Positions 22,282 to 29,260 of a stretch of 33,444 bases of DNA are shown here, piece after piece. Under the pieces are notes generated by a model. That model saw only the letters and a list, made by a program, of their open reading frames with translations, was not told the DNA's origin and searched no databases. The position numbers and the translations under genes are program-made. Within the stretch, counting starts at the first letter, position 1; every line of letters starts with the position of its first letter. The stretch is from JAKASX01 sp035534495 (GTDB taxonomy: Bacteria; Acidobacteriota; Terriglobia; Acidiferrales; UBA7541), in assembly GCA_035534495.1 (NCBI GenBank), contig DATLRW010000155.1:1-33444 (forward strand), given 5' to 3'.

Positions 22282-23039
22282 ATTCAGCCGGCAGCTCCCT
22301 GCCGACGCCCGAGCCGCCCCCCGTGCGGATGACGGCCTCGCACAAGGCGCTGCTGGGCATCATCGCGTTTCTGGTCGCGGCCAAGCTCACCGAGATGGCC
22401 GTTCACATCCCGTTCCAGAATCCCGCCCAGCAGGCGGTGTTCTCGTGGAAATCGCTGATTTTCTTCGTGGCCATCGCCCTTCTGGGCAGCGGTTTCGCCC
22501 ACGTCGTCGGGTTCCCCGGGATGTGGGAAAAGGGGGTGAGCCGCCGCGGCCGGATCTGGGCGCCGCTCGGGATCGGGATCGTGATCGGCGTGGCCCTGCT
22601 GGCCATCGATCATGCCACCGGTTTTGTGCGGCTCTACGCGGCGGCCGTGGGCGCTCCGCCGCATTCGTTGCCGCTGGGCGCCTCGGTTCTGTTTCAGCTG
22701 TACGCGGCAGTGAACGCGTCCATTCTCTATTACCTGTTTGCGTTGTCCTTTACCCTCTGGTTCTTCGGCACGCTGGTGCTGTCGCGGCACTGGCCCTCGC
22801 AGACGTTCTGGGTGATGGCGCTCGTGGTGTCGCTGTGGGAGCCGCTGACGATGGCCAGCCAACGTCACTGGGCTCTGCTGCGGCTCGCGCCGGTGTCGGC
22901 GGGACTGGTCGGAATACTCGTTCTGATCTACACGATGGACCTGGCGGCAATGGTCCTTTTCCGCCGGTTCGGGTTCATCGCCGCGTTGATAGTTCGGGTC
23001 TCTGCCATGTCCATCTGGCATATCATCGGGAGGTCTTAG
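22278..23039 (+). CDS. Polytopic membrane protein, unassigned (faintly CPBP-like end)
   Basis: A 253-residue integral membrane protein with about seven hydrophobic segments, for example ALLGIIAFLVAA, SLIFFVAIALLGSGFAHVVGF, PLGIGIVIGVALLAI and LVGILVLIYTMDLAAMVLF. It starts at a GTG overlapping the FAH stop codon, so it is translationally coupled. The final RVSAMSIWHIIG resembles the last motif of CPBP intramembrane proteases, but the catalytic EExxxR motif of that family is not visible (a WEPLTMASQRHW segment is the nearest thing). I therefore leave the function open. Confidence 0.65.
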   Translation: MNSAGSSLPTPEPPPVRMTASHKALLGIIAFLVAAKLTEMAVHIPFQNPAQQAVFSWKSLIFFVAIALLGSGFAHVVGFPGMWEKGVSRRGRIWAPLGIGIVIGVALLAIDHATGFVRLYAAAVGAPPHSLPLGASVLFQLYAAVNASILYYLFALSFTLWFFGTLVLSRHWPSQTFWVMALVVSLWEPLTMASQRHWALLRLAPVSAGLVGILVLIYTMDLAAMVLFRRFGFIAALIVRVSAMSIWHIIGRS

Positions 23040-23095
23040 CCGTCCCGGCCGGGCGCCACAGGCAAAGAGATTCGCTCGATCGGAGCAGTGGGGCG

Positions 23096-23284
23096 ATGAA
23101 AATATTCCTCGATACCGCCAATCCCGACGCGGACATCGTCACGATGCCCCACAAGGTTTTCGAACAGCTTTTCAAGCACCCGCTCACCGACCGTGGTCTC
23201 GAGACGTTGATGAAAGACTGGGGGAAAGCGCGGGGGTCTCTGGGCGAAATCATCGAACCCGCCGCGCCAAGAACCGGCCGTTGA
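23096..23284 (+). CDS. 62-residue internally deleted transaldolase (first nine and last ~35 residues joined)
   Basis: The protein opens with MKIFLDTAN, the invariant N-terminus of short (FSA/TalC-type, about 215-residue) transaldolases. After that it continues directly with ADIVTMPHKVFEQLFKHPLTDRG and LETLMKDWGKA, which is that family's C-terminal region (normally ADIATIPYKVLxQLxKHPLTD). About 165 residues, including the catalytic Schiff-base Lys, are missing, yet the frame is intact. GGAGCAGTGGGG precedes the ATG. Its stop overlaps the TTG start of the next gene (TTGA). It is either a decay product frozen in frame or a small protein using the C-terminal oligomerisation helices; catalysis is impossible. 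Confidence 0.75.
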   Translation: MKIFLDTANPDADIVTMPHKVFEQLFKHPLTDRGLETLMKDWGKARGSLGEIIEPAAPRTGR

Positions 23285-23757
23285 CACATTCCAGACTCGA
23301 TGAGCTGTACATCGGCGGCGGCGCGCTGGCCGCAGTCGGCGCGGGCATCCTGATTCGCCGTTTGCGCAAGTGCGATCCCGAGGAAATCGAGCGCCGCCGG
23401 CGCGAGCGCGTGGACCGGATCGGCCGCCTGGCCCAATGCGAAATCCTCGACATCGTGGAAGGGGAGCCTGTCACGCCTGCCGCGACGAAAAACGCACGAT
23501 CGGCTTCTCTGATCCCTCCGGCGCCGGCCCCGCCGCGCCTTCTCGTCGTCTACCGCTATACGATTTCCCGAGTGAGTTACGAAACCACGCAGGACTTCGC
23601 CCAGCCCTCGGCCGGCAACCGGCTTCCCGTGCCGGGGCAGGTGGTCAGCATCAAATACGATCCGGCCAATCCATCCAATTCGATCCTGGTGACCCGGAGC
23701 TGGCCGAAACCGGACACTGGACCGTCGAAACCGGCCGTGCCGGAAAAAGGAAAATAG
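23281..23757 (+). CDS. Membrane-anchored DUF3592-like protein
   Basis: A 158-residue protein starting at a TTG that overlaps the stop of the transaldolase remnant. It has one N-terminal membrane helix (LYIGGGALAAVGAGILI) followed by a basic stretch RRLRK, so the rest should face the cytoplasm. A beta-rich segment near residues 85-145 reads VVYRYTISRVSYETTQDF and VPGQVVSIKYDPANPSNSIL, the pattern of DUF3592 domains, whose function is unknown. The Pro-rich insert between the two is probably disordered. It ends three bases before the carboxyltransferase gene and is probably co-transcribed with it. Confidence 0.65.
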   Translation: MTHSRLDELYIGGGALAAVGAGILIRRLRKCDPEEIERRRRERVDRIGRLAQCEILDIVEGEPVTPAATKNARSASLIPPAPAPPRLLVVYRYTISRVSYETTQDFAQPSAGNRLPVPGQVVSIKYDPANPSNSILVTRSWPKPDTGPSKPAVPEKGK

Positions 23758-23760
23758 AAA

Positions 23761-25329
23761 ATGGCGGCTGAAGAGCGCACTCACAACCCCAACGAGGAAC
23801 TACGCCGGAGGAACCGGGAGGCGGAGGGCGGGGGCGGTCCCGAGCGGCGCGAGCGGCAGCATCAGGCGGGAAAACTCCTGGCAAGGGAGCGGATTGAACT
23901 GCTCCTCGACGAAGGAACGTTCGAGGAACTGGACCGGTTCGTCACCCATCGCACCGACGAATTCGGCATGGCGGAACAAAAACCGCCGGGGGACGGCTTC
24001 CTCACCGGCCACGGCCGGATCGACGGCCGTCTCGTCTACGTCTTCGCCCAGGATTTCACCGTTTTCGGCGGTTCGCTTTCCGAGTCGAATGCGGCCAAGG
24101 TGTGCAAGATCATGGACCTGGCGCTTCGCGCGGGAGCGCCCGTCGTCGGCCTGAACGATTCGGGCGGGGCGCGCATTCAGGAGGGGGTGCGGTCGCTCGC
24201 GGGCTACGCGGACATCTTCCTGCGGAACACACTGGCCAGCGGCGTGATTCCCCAGATCAGCGCCGTCATGGGGCCGTGCGCGGGCGGCGCGGTCTATTCG
24301 CCGGCAATCACCGACTTCGTCGTGATGACGCAGGGAACCTCCTACATGTTCGTTACCGGGCCCGATGTCATCAAGACCGTCACTCACGAAGAGGTGACCA
24401 AGGAAGATCTGGGGGGCGCGGTCACCCACAATTCGACCAGCGGCGTGGCCCATTTCATTGCGCGCGACGATGCCGAATGCCTGGCGCTCGTCCGCGAACT
24501 GTTCGGCTTTCTCCCCTCCAACAATCTCGAAGACCCGCCGCGCCGGCCGACCGCCGATCCGGCCGACCGCCTCGTGCCCGCGCTCGACCGCGTCGTGCCC
24601 TCCGACCCCAGGCAGCCGTACGACATCAAAGAAGTCATTACGGCGGTCGTCGATGACGGGCAGTTTCTCGAGGTCCACGAGCATTACGCCCTGAATATCG
24701 TCATCGGGCTGGCGCGCCTGGATGGCCGCCCCGTCGGCATTGTGGCCAATCAGCCGGCGGTTCTGGCCGGCTGTCTCGACATCAACGCCTCGGTGAAGGG
24801 GGCGCGGTTCGTGCGCTTCTGCGACGCCTTCAATATTCCCCTGGTCACCTTCGAGGATGTTCCCGGCTTCCTGCCCGGCACGCAGCAGGAATTCGGCGGG
24901 ATCATTCGCCACGGGGCAAAGCTCCTGTTCGCCTTTGCCGAGGCGACGGTGCCGAAAATCACCGTGATTACCCGTAAAGCATACGGCGGGGCCTATTGCG
25001 TCATGTCGTCCAAGCATATCCGCACCGACGTGAACTTCGCCTGGCCGAGCGCCGAGATCGCCGTCATGGGACCGGAAGGGGCCGTCGACATCGCCTATCG
25101 CCGGGCCCTCGAGCAGGCGCCCGAAGCCGAGCGCGAAGCGATGCGCGCCAAACTCGTCGCCGAATTTCGCGAGCGGTTTGCCAACCCCTACGTCGCCGCC
25201 GAGCGCGGCTACGTCGACGCCGTCATCGAGCCGGCCGAAACGCGCCGCAAGCTGATCACCGCCCTGCGTTCGCTCGAAAACAAGCGCGACACGAATCCCC
25301 GTAAAAAGCATGGGAATATCCCTCTCTAG
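23761..25329 (+). CDS. Acyl-CoA carboxylase carboxyltransferase subunit (propionyl-CoA carboxylase beta type)
   Basis: A 522-residue carboxyltransferase of the biotin-dependent acyl-CoA carboxylases. It has two crotonase-like halves: in the first, RERIELLLDEGTFEELD, the GLNDSGGARIQEGV oxyanion segment and MGPCAGGAVYSPAITDF; in the second, VGIVANQPAVLAGCLDINASVKGARFVRFCDAFNIPLVTFEDVPGFLPGT and KAYGGAYCVMSSKH. This size and motif set matches PccB/MmdA. Substrate (propionyl- versus acetyl-CoA) is not certain: the residue that sets chain length cannot be judged by eye. Methylmalonyl-CoA decarboxylase is an alternative, but the neighbouring biotin carboxylase and biotin carrier favour an ATP-driven carboxylase. 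Confidence 0.9.
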   Translation: MAAEERTHNPNEELRRRNREAEGGGGPERRERQHQAGKLLARERIELLLDEGTFEELDRFVTHRTDEFGMAEQKPPGDGFLTGHGRIDGRLVYVFAQDFTVFGGSLSESNAAKVCKIMDLALRAGAPVVGLNDSGGARIQEGVRSLAGYADIFLRNTLASGVIPQISAVMGPCAGGAVYSPAITDFVVMTQGTSYMFVTGPDVIKTVTHEEVTKEDLGGAVTHNSTSGVAHFIARDDAECLALVRELFGFLPSNNLEDPPRRPTADPADRLVPALDRVVPSDPRQPYDIKEVITAVVDDGQFLEVHEHYALNIVIGLARLDGRPVGIVANQPAVLAGCLDINASVKGARFVRFCDAFNIPLVTFEDVPGFLPGTQQEFGGIIRHGAKLLFAFAEATVPKITVITRKAYGGAYCVMSSKHIRTDVNFAWPSAEIAVMGPEGAVDIAYRRALEQAPEAEREAMRAKLVAEFRERFANPYVAAERGYVDAVIEPAETRRKLITALRSLENKRDTNPRKKHGNIPL

Positions 25330-25369
25330 CCGCGGCGCGCGCCAGCGGGAGAGAGTCCGTCTTCGGGCG

Positions 25370-25378
25370 TGCTAAAAT
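25370..25378 (+). promoter_or_regulatory. Extended -10 element for the biotin carboxylase gene
   Basis: TGCTAAAAT ends 18 bases before the ATG at 25397. Transcription would start near 25385, leaving a leader of about 12 bases. No -35 match is evident. It suggests that accC-accB can be transcribed independently of the carboxyltransferase gene. Confidence 0.5.
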
Positions 25379-25396
25379 TCCAACCGGTTGCCGGTT

Positions 25397-26911
25397 ATGT
25401 TCCGCAAAATCCTGGTGGCGAATCGCGGCGAAATCGCCGCACGCATCATTCGAGCCTGCCGTGAGATGGGCATCCTCACGGTAGCCGTCTACAGTGAGGT
25501 CGATCGGACCTCGCTCCATGTGCAGATGGCCGATGAGGCCCTTCCCATCGGCCCGGCGGCGAGCCGCGAAAGCTACCTTTCCATCCATAAGATCATCGAC
25601 GCCGCCCGGCGCACCGGCTGCTCGGCCCTGCATCCGGGCTACGGGTTCCTGGCCGAAGACGCGGCGCTGGCCCGCGCCTGTGACGCGGCGGGACTGGTCT
25701 TCATCGGGCCGACGCCCGAGGCCATGGAGCGCCTGGGGTCGAAAACAGAGGCGCGGCAAGTGGCGCGCCGCGCCGGCGTGCCCACAACCCCCGGCGCGCT
25801 CGATGCGATCGCCGATCTGGCCGGGGCGCGGTCGATGGCGCGCGAGATCGGGTTTCCCGTTCTCCTGAAGGCGGTTGCCGGTGGCGGCGGCAAGGGGATG
25901 CGCGCGGTCGAAAGCGATTCCCAGCTCGATGGCGCCTGGCGCGACGCCGGTTCGGAGGCAGCCAATGCCTTCGGCGACGGACGGCTCTACATCGAAAAAT
26001 ACCTGCCCAGGCCCCGCCATATCGAGATTCAGATTTTCGGCGATCACGAGGGCCACATCGTCCATTTGGGAGAGCGGGAATGCTCGATCCAGCGGCGGCA
26101 TCAGAAAGTGGTCGAGGAGTCGCCCTCGCCCGTCGTCGACCCGGCCCTGCGCCGGGCCATGGGCGAGGCGGCCGTGCGTTTGGCGCAAGCCGCCTCGTAC
26201 CGGAATGCCGGAACGGTGGAATTTCTGGTGGACGATTCCGGCCGCTTCTACTTTCTCGAAGTCAATACGCGGCTGCAGGTCGAACATCCGGTGACCGAGT
26301 CCGTAACGGATATGGATCTGGTGAAGATTCAAATCCGGGTGGCCGCCGGCGAGCCCCTCCCGTTCCGCCAGGAAGACGTGACCCTCCGCGGCCACGCCAT
26401 GGAATGCCGCATCTACGCCGAAGACCCTGAAAATCATTTTTTTCCGTCGCCGGGTAGAATCGTCTCCATGAACCTGCCCGAAGGGCCGGGAATTCGCAAC
26501 GATGTGGGCGTCACGAGCGGTTGGACGGTGCCGGGCGACTACGATCCCATGCTGGGCAAGCTCATCGTTCGGGGCGGCGACCGCGCCGAAACCATCGCTC
26601 GCCTGTCCCGGGCGCTCGAGGAATATTCGATCGCCGGAATCAAAACGAACCTGGGCCTGTTCCGCCGCCTGCTTCGCGAACCGGAATTCCTCCGGGGCGA
26701 ATTTCATACCCGCTGGCTGGACGAATGGCTGGCCCGGCCGGCCGCTCCCGAGCCGCCGGCCGAGGCCATGGAAACGGCCGCCATACTGGCCGCGGTGCTG
26801 GCCGAAGCGCTTCCCGGCGAAGCGCGGGCGGAGGCGGCCGCAGGCCCAACAGATTCACGCTGGAAAGCGCAAGCCCGCGCCGATCAGCTCGAAAACCAGC
26901 CGCGCCGCTAG
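25397..26911 (+). CDS. accC: Biotin carboxylase (acetyl/propionyl-CoA carboxylase alpha-type, unfused)
   Basis: The 504-residue enzyme carboxylates biotin with ATP and bicarbonate. It begins MFRKILVANRGEIAARIIRA, the family signature, then has LHPGYGFLAED, the ATP-grasp glycine loop KAVAGGGGKGM, HIEIQIFGDHEGHIVHLGERECSIQRRHQKVVEESPS and FLEVNTRLQVEHPVTESVTDMDLV with metal-binding Glu and Asn. I use ATG 25397, not the in-frame TTG three codons upstream. It is slightly longer than stand-alone AccC (about 450) because of a C-terminal Ala/Glu-rich tail, but has no biotinyl domain. That domain is the separate protein at 27048. Confidence 0.94.
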   Translation: MFRKILVANRGEIAARIIRACREMGILTVAVYSEVDRTSLHVQMADEALPIGPAASRESYLSIHKIIDAARRTGCSALHPGYGFLAEDAALARACDAAGLVFIGPTPEAMERLGSKTEARQVARRAGVPTTPGALDAIADLAGARSMAREIGFPVLLKAVAGGGGKGMRAVESDSQLDGAWRDAGSEAANAFGDGRLYIEKYLPRPRHIEIQIFGDHEGHIVHLGERECSIQRRHQKVVEESPSPVVDPALRRAMGEAAVRLAQAASYRNAGTVEFLVDDSGRFYFLEVNTRLQVEHPVTESVTDMDLVKIQIRVAAGEPLPFRQEDVTLRGHAMECRIYAEDPENHFFPSPGRIVSMNLPEGPGIRNDVGVTSGWTVPGDYDPMLGKLIVRGGDRAETIARLSRALEEYSIAGIKTNLGLFRRLLREPEFLRGEFHTRWLDEWLARPAAPEPPAEAMETAAILAAVLAEALPGEARAEAAAGPTDSRWKAQARADQLENQPRR

Positions 26912-26970
26912 GAAAACCCGCCGGCAGGAAGCATAGCTGGTAGCCTGAACATGCGGGAACCCGAACGAGG

Positions 26971-27025
26971 CATTGACGAAGCATTGACGAGGCATTGCCC
27001 AGGAATTGAACAGGAATTGACCGGG
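26971..27025. repeat. Five 11-bp tandem repeats before the biotin carrier gene
   Basis: The core ATTG recurs at 26972, 26983, 26994, 27005 and 27016, exactly 11 bases apart. Units are CATTGACGAAG, CATTGACGAGG, CATTGCCCAGG, AATTGAACAGG and AATTGACCGGG. The array lies in the 136-base gap between accC and the carrier gene, ending 22 bases before its ATG. Confidence 0.85.
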
Positions 27026-27047
27026 CCGATCAGCCCTTGAAGCGACC

Positions 27048-27542
27048 ATGAAGCGCAACGTTCGAATCGAAGGAAAGAACCACAGCGTCGAGGCGGAACG
27101 CCGCGCCGGCGGCTGGGACTTCCGCATCGACGGCAAGCCCATCGATGCCGATGCCGCCGAAATTTCCCCGGGTCTCTTTTCGATTCTGCTGGAGGGAAAA
27201 TCCTTCCTGGCGCGGGTCGTATCGGGCGGCGCCCGCCTCGAAATCGAAGTGGGGTCGCGACGGATGATCGCGGAGGTGAGCGATCCACGCCGGTCGCGCC
27301 GCAGCCGCGGGGAACTGGAACGGGAAGGGCACCAGCGGATTCTGGCTCCGATGCCGGGAAAAATCCTGCGCGTGCTGGTCGGCAAGGGCAGTCCCGTCGA
27401 AGCGGGGCAGGCGATCCTCGTGATTGAAGCGATGAAGATGCAGAACGAGGTCCGCTCGCCCAAAGCCGGAACCCTCGAGAGGCTTCTGGTCAGCGAAGCG
27501 CAAGCCGTGGGCGCCGGCGAGCTGCTCGCCGTCGTGGCGTAA
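27048..27542 (+). CDS. Biotin carboxyl carrier (biotinyl-domain) subunit of acyl-CoA carboxylase
   Basis: A 164-residue protein. The C-terminal biotinyl domain (about residues 98-164) starts LAPMPGKILRVLVGKG and carries the biotinylation site in VIEAMKMQNEV (Lys130). The N-terminal 90 residues form a beta-rich domain resembling the linker domain between biotin carboxylase and biotinyl domains in fused alpha subunits, here split off as its own gene. With the carboxyltransferase (23761) and biotin carboxylase (25397) it completes a three-subunit carboxylase. A weak ribosome-binding site is visible (GAAGCGACC). It is separated from accC by the 11-bp repeat array and converges on the PpiC gene. 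Confidence 0.9.
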   Translation: MKRNVRIEGKNHSVEAERRAGGWDFRIDGKPIDADAAEISPGLFSILLEGKSFLARVVSGGARLEIEVGSRRMIAEVSDPRRSRRSRGELEREGHQRILAPMPGKILRVLVGKGSPVEAGQAILVIEAMKMQNEVRSPKAGTLERLLVSEAQAVGAGELLAVVA

Positions 27543-27551
27543 GGAAAGAAC

Positions 27552-28727
27552 TCAGAGAACGGAGTTGGAGCGCGCCGCCGGTTTCGCCGCGGAGGGCAAC
27601 GGGGCGCTTTTCGGCACGCCCGCCGGCGCGGCCTCGGGGGCCAGGGCGGGGGCCGGCGCTTTCCCTCCCGATGATGAAGAAGACGGCTCTTCGGCCGGAA
27701 GTTCGCCCCCGGACGCGAGCAGGTCGCGCGCCAGGTAATTGGTGACACGGGCCTGGCTGCGCAGCGAGGCCAGGTAGGCGGCCCGCAACACCTGCTCCAT
27801 GCGGTCGCGCAGGGCATTGCGAATCGCCTGTTGCACCTCGGGATCGGAAAGCTTTCGCTCGCCGGGCGAGAGCTTCGCGATCAGCCGGATGATCCGGAAA
27901 CTTTTCTTGGTCCGAATGATTCCGCTGATCTGGCCGGGCTTGAGCGCCATCACAACCCGCTTCAATTCCGGATTTCCCTGGTTCAGCGCCGACTCCGGGA
28001 TAAAGCCCAGATCGCCGCCCGTCGACGCCGTCATGGGGTCTTCGGAGTAGTCCATCGCCAACTGGGCGAAATTGGCTCCGGCGCGCAGCCGGCCGAGCAA
28101 CATCCGGATCTTCCGTTCGGCTTGCCCCAGGGTGGTTGCGTCGTCGTTCTTCCGGTTGCGCACCTGCTTGTCGCGGTATGGCGTAACGACGATTTGGGCG
28201 ACGTGGAATTCGGGCTCGGCGACATTGAAGGCGTCGTGGTTGCGGCTGTAGGCGGCGGAGATTTCCTGCTCGCTGATCCGGATATTCGAAACGATTTTCC
28301 GGTTGATCAGCTTCTGGATCGAGATGTTTTCCCGCAACTCGCTCTTGAGCTGATCGACCGTGATCCCGCGCAAGGCGAGCTGATGCTCGAAGGCCTGCTC
28401 GCTATAGGGCAGCTTCAGCTCGGCGAATTGCCGTTCCACTTCACCGTCGGTCGCCTCGAGTCCGAGCTTCTGCGCCTGCTCCCAGAGCAGCTCGTTGTTG
28501 ACCAGTTCGTCGAGGATGTTCAGTTTCAGGAGCGCTTCTTCTTCGGGGGAAGGCTGCTGCCGCTGGTCCATCTGGCTGCGGTAGTACCTGTCGACCTCTT
28601 GCCGCAAGATCGGGTGACCGTTCACCATCGCCCATACGTTGGGGCCGGGTGGCGCGGAACGCTGGCAGCCCGCGGCGAGGCAGAGGACAGCCAGAACCGC
28701 TGCTGAAACGAGGATACGCTGAAACAC
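27552..28727 (-). CDS. Periplasmic peptidyl-prolyl isomerase lipoprotein (SurA/PpiC/PrsA-like)
   Basis: A 391-residue lipoprotein. The GTG at 28727 gives a signal with lipobox LCLAAGC (Cys21). A SurA-N-like helical chaperone region follows: VWAMVNGHPILRQEVDRYYRSQ, then NILDELVNNELLWEQAQKLGLEATDGEVERQF. One PpiC parvulin domain spans about residues 190-310, including FHVAQIVVTP, MDYSEDPMTASTGGDLGFIPES and LKPGQISGIIRTKKSFRIIRL. It probably assists folding of outer-membrane or secreted proteins. The C-terminus is a disordered Ser/Ala/Pro tail. The open frame extends upstream to 29003, but that part overlaps rpmB and is rejected. Confidence 0.87.
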   Translation of the reverse strand: MFQRILVSAAVLAVLCLAAGCQRSAPPGPNVWAMVNGHPILRQEVDRYYRSQMDQRQQPSPEEEALLKLNILDELVNNELLWEQAQKLGLEATDGEVERQFAELKLPYSEQAFEHQLALRGITVDQLKSELRENISIQKLINRKIVSNIRISEQEISAAYSRNHDAFNVAEPEFHVAQIVVTPYRDKQVRNRKNDDATTLGQAERKIRMLLGRLRAGANFAQLAMDYSEDPMTASTGGDLGFIPESALNQGNPELKRVVMALKPGQISGIIRTKKSFRIIRLIAKLSPGERKLSDPEVQQAIRNALRDRMEQVLRAAYLASLRSQARVTNYLARDLLASGGELPAEEPSSSSSGGKAPAPALAPEAAPAGVPKSAPLPSAAKPAARSNSVL

Positions 28728-28768
28728 TGAGGATCTCTTGCCCGATGAAAATCGCACGGCCGAGCCGG

Positions 28769-28960
28769 TTAGGCGGCTTTGGTGATGCGTCCGGACCGGA
28801 TGCAGTCGGTACACACACGAAGCCGTTTGCGCGCGCCGTTGACGACCGCATGCACGCGTTGCAGATTGGGCTCCCAGCGGCGCCGCGTCTGATTGTTCGC
28901 GTGACTGATGCTGTTGCCATACTGCGGCTTCTTGCCGCAAATCTCGCACTGCTTTGCCAT
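28769..28960 (-). CDS. rpmB: 50S ribosomal protein bL28
   Basis: A 63-residue L28 with the typical start MAKQCEICGKKPQYGNSISHANNQTRRRWEPNLQRV. It has two CxxC pairs (CEIC and CTDC), so it is the zinc-binding C+ form. GGGGAG lies about six bases before the ATG, and an extended -10 (TGGTAACAT) lies about 42 bases upstream. It is followed by the PpiC lipoprotein gene 41 bases downstream on the same strand. No rpmG (L33) is adjacent. Confidence 0.96.
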   Translation of the reverse strand: MAKQCEICGKKPQYGNSISHANNQTRRRWEPNLQRVHAVVNGARKRLRVCTDCIRSGRITKAA

Positions 28961-29001
28961 AACCGCTCCCCGGAAAACGAAATCGTAGGCGCAGACCCTT
29001 C

Positions 29002-29010
29002 ATGTTACCA
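29002..29010 (-). promoter_or_regulatory. Extended -10 element for rpmB
   Basis: Minus-strand TGGTAACAT (29010 down to 29002) predicts a start near 28995 and a leader of about 35 bases with a GGGGAG ribosome-binding site. No convincing -35 is seen. Confidence 0.4.
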
Positions 29011-29260
29011 GAGATTCCTTTGACGCTCTAGGGTCGTTTGCGCGCCCGGTTTTGCAAGCTGCGGAATCAGCTGAACGGCAAGGCTTCCCGTCGTGCGGGC
29101 CATCGCACGACAACGACGCAAAATCCGATTAACGGATTTGTTTTCAGGCACTTGATTTTTGGCGAGCATCCGATGGGACGGAGAAACGTTTTCTAAAATC
29201 GGCTTTTTGCGCATCCGGGCTGCCTCGCTCAACCAATCGATGGCGGCCCGGGCGGCCCTC
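29011..29260. other. Gene-free stretch between the M28-like gene and rpmB
   Basis: About 250 bases, visibly richer in A/T than its surroundings. It holds a hairpin at 29121-29139 and otherwise nothing I recognise. A 93-codon minus-strand frame covers it but has no protein-like features and runs into the end of the M28-like gene. Confidence 0.5.
29121..29144. terminator. Small perfect hairpin with T-run, candidate terminator
   Basis: AAATCCG (29121-29127) and CGGATTT (29133-29139) form a seven-base stem with loop ATTAA, followed by GTTTT on the plus strand. On the minus strand, where transcripts from the CapA and M28-like genes would arrive, only a short T-run follows. The stem is AT-rich, so it would be weak. 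Confidence 0.3.

Noticed and set aside
22278..23039. CPBP intramembrane protease
   Set aside because: Only the last motif looks similar; the catalytic EExxxR motif is missing, so the name is not used.
23800..25311. A 503-codon minus-strand frame opposite the carboxyltransferase
   Set aside because: Low-complexity Arg/Gly/Ala/His-rich product with no motifs; the plus strand encodes a complete carboxyltransferase.
25256..26707. A 483-codon minus-strand frame opposite biotin carboxylase
   Set aside because: Antisense shadow of a well-supported gene; no protein-like features.
26971..27025. CRISPR array or plasmid-type iterons
   Set aside because: The units are 11 bases and contiguous, with no spacers, no cas genes, and no replication initiator gene nearby.
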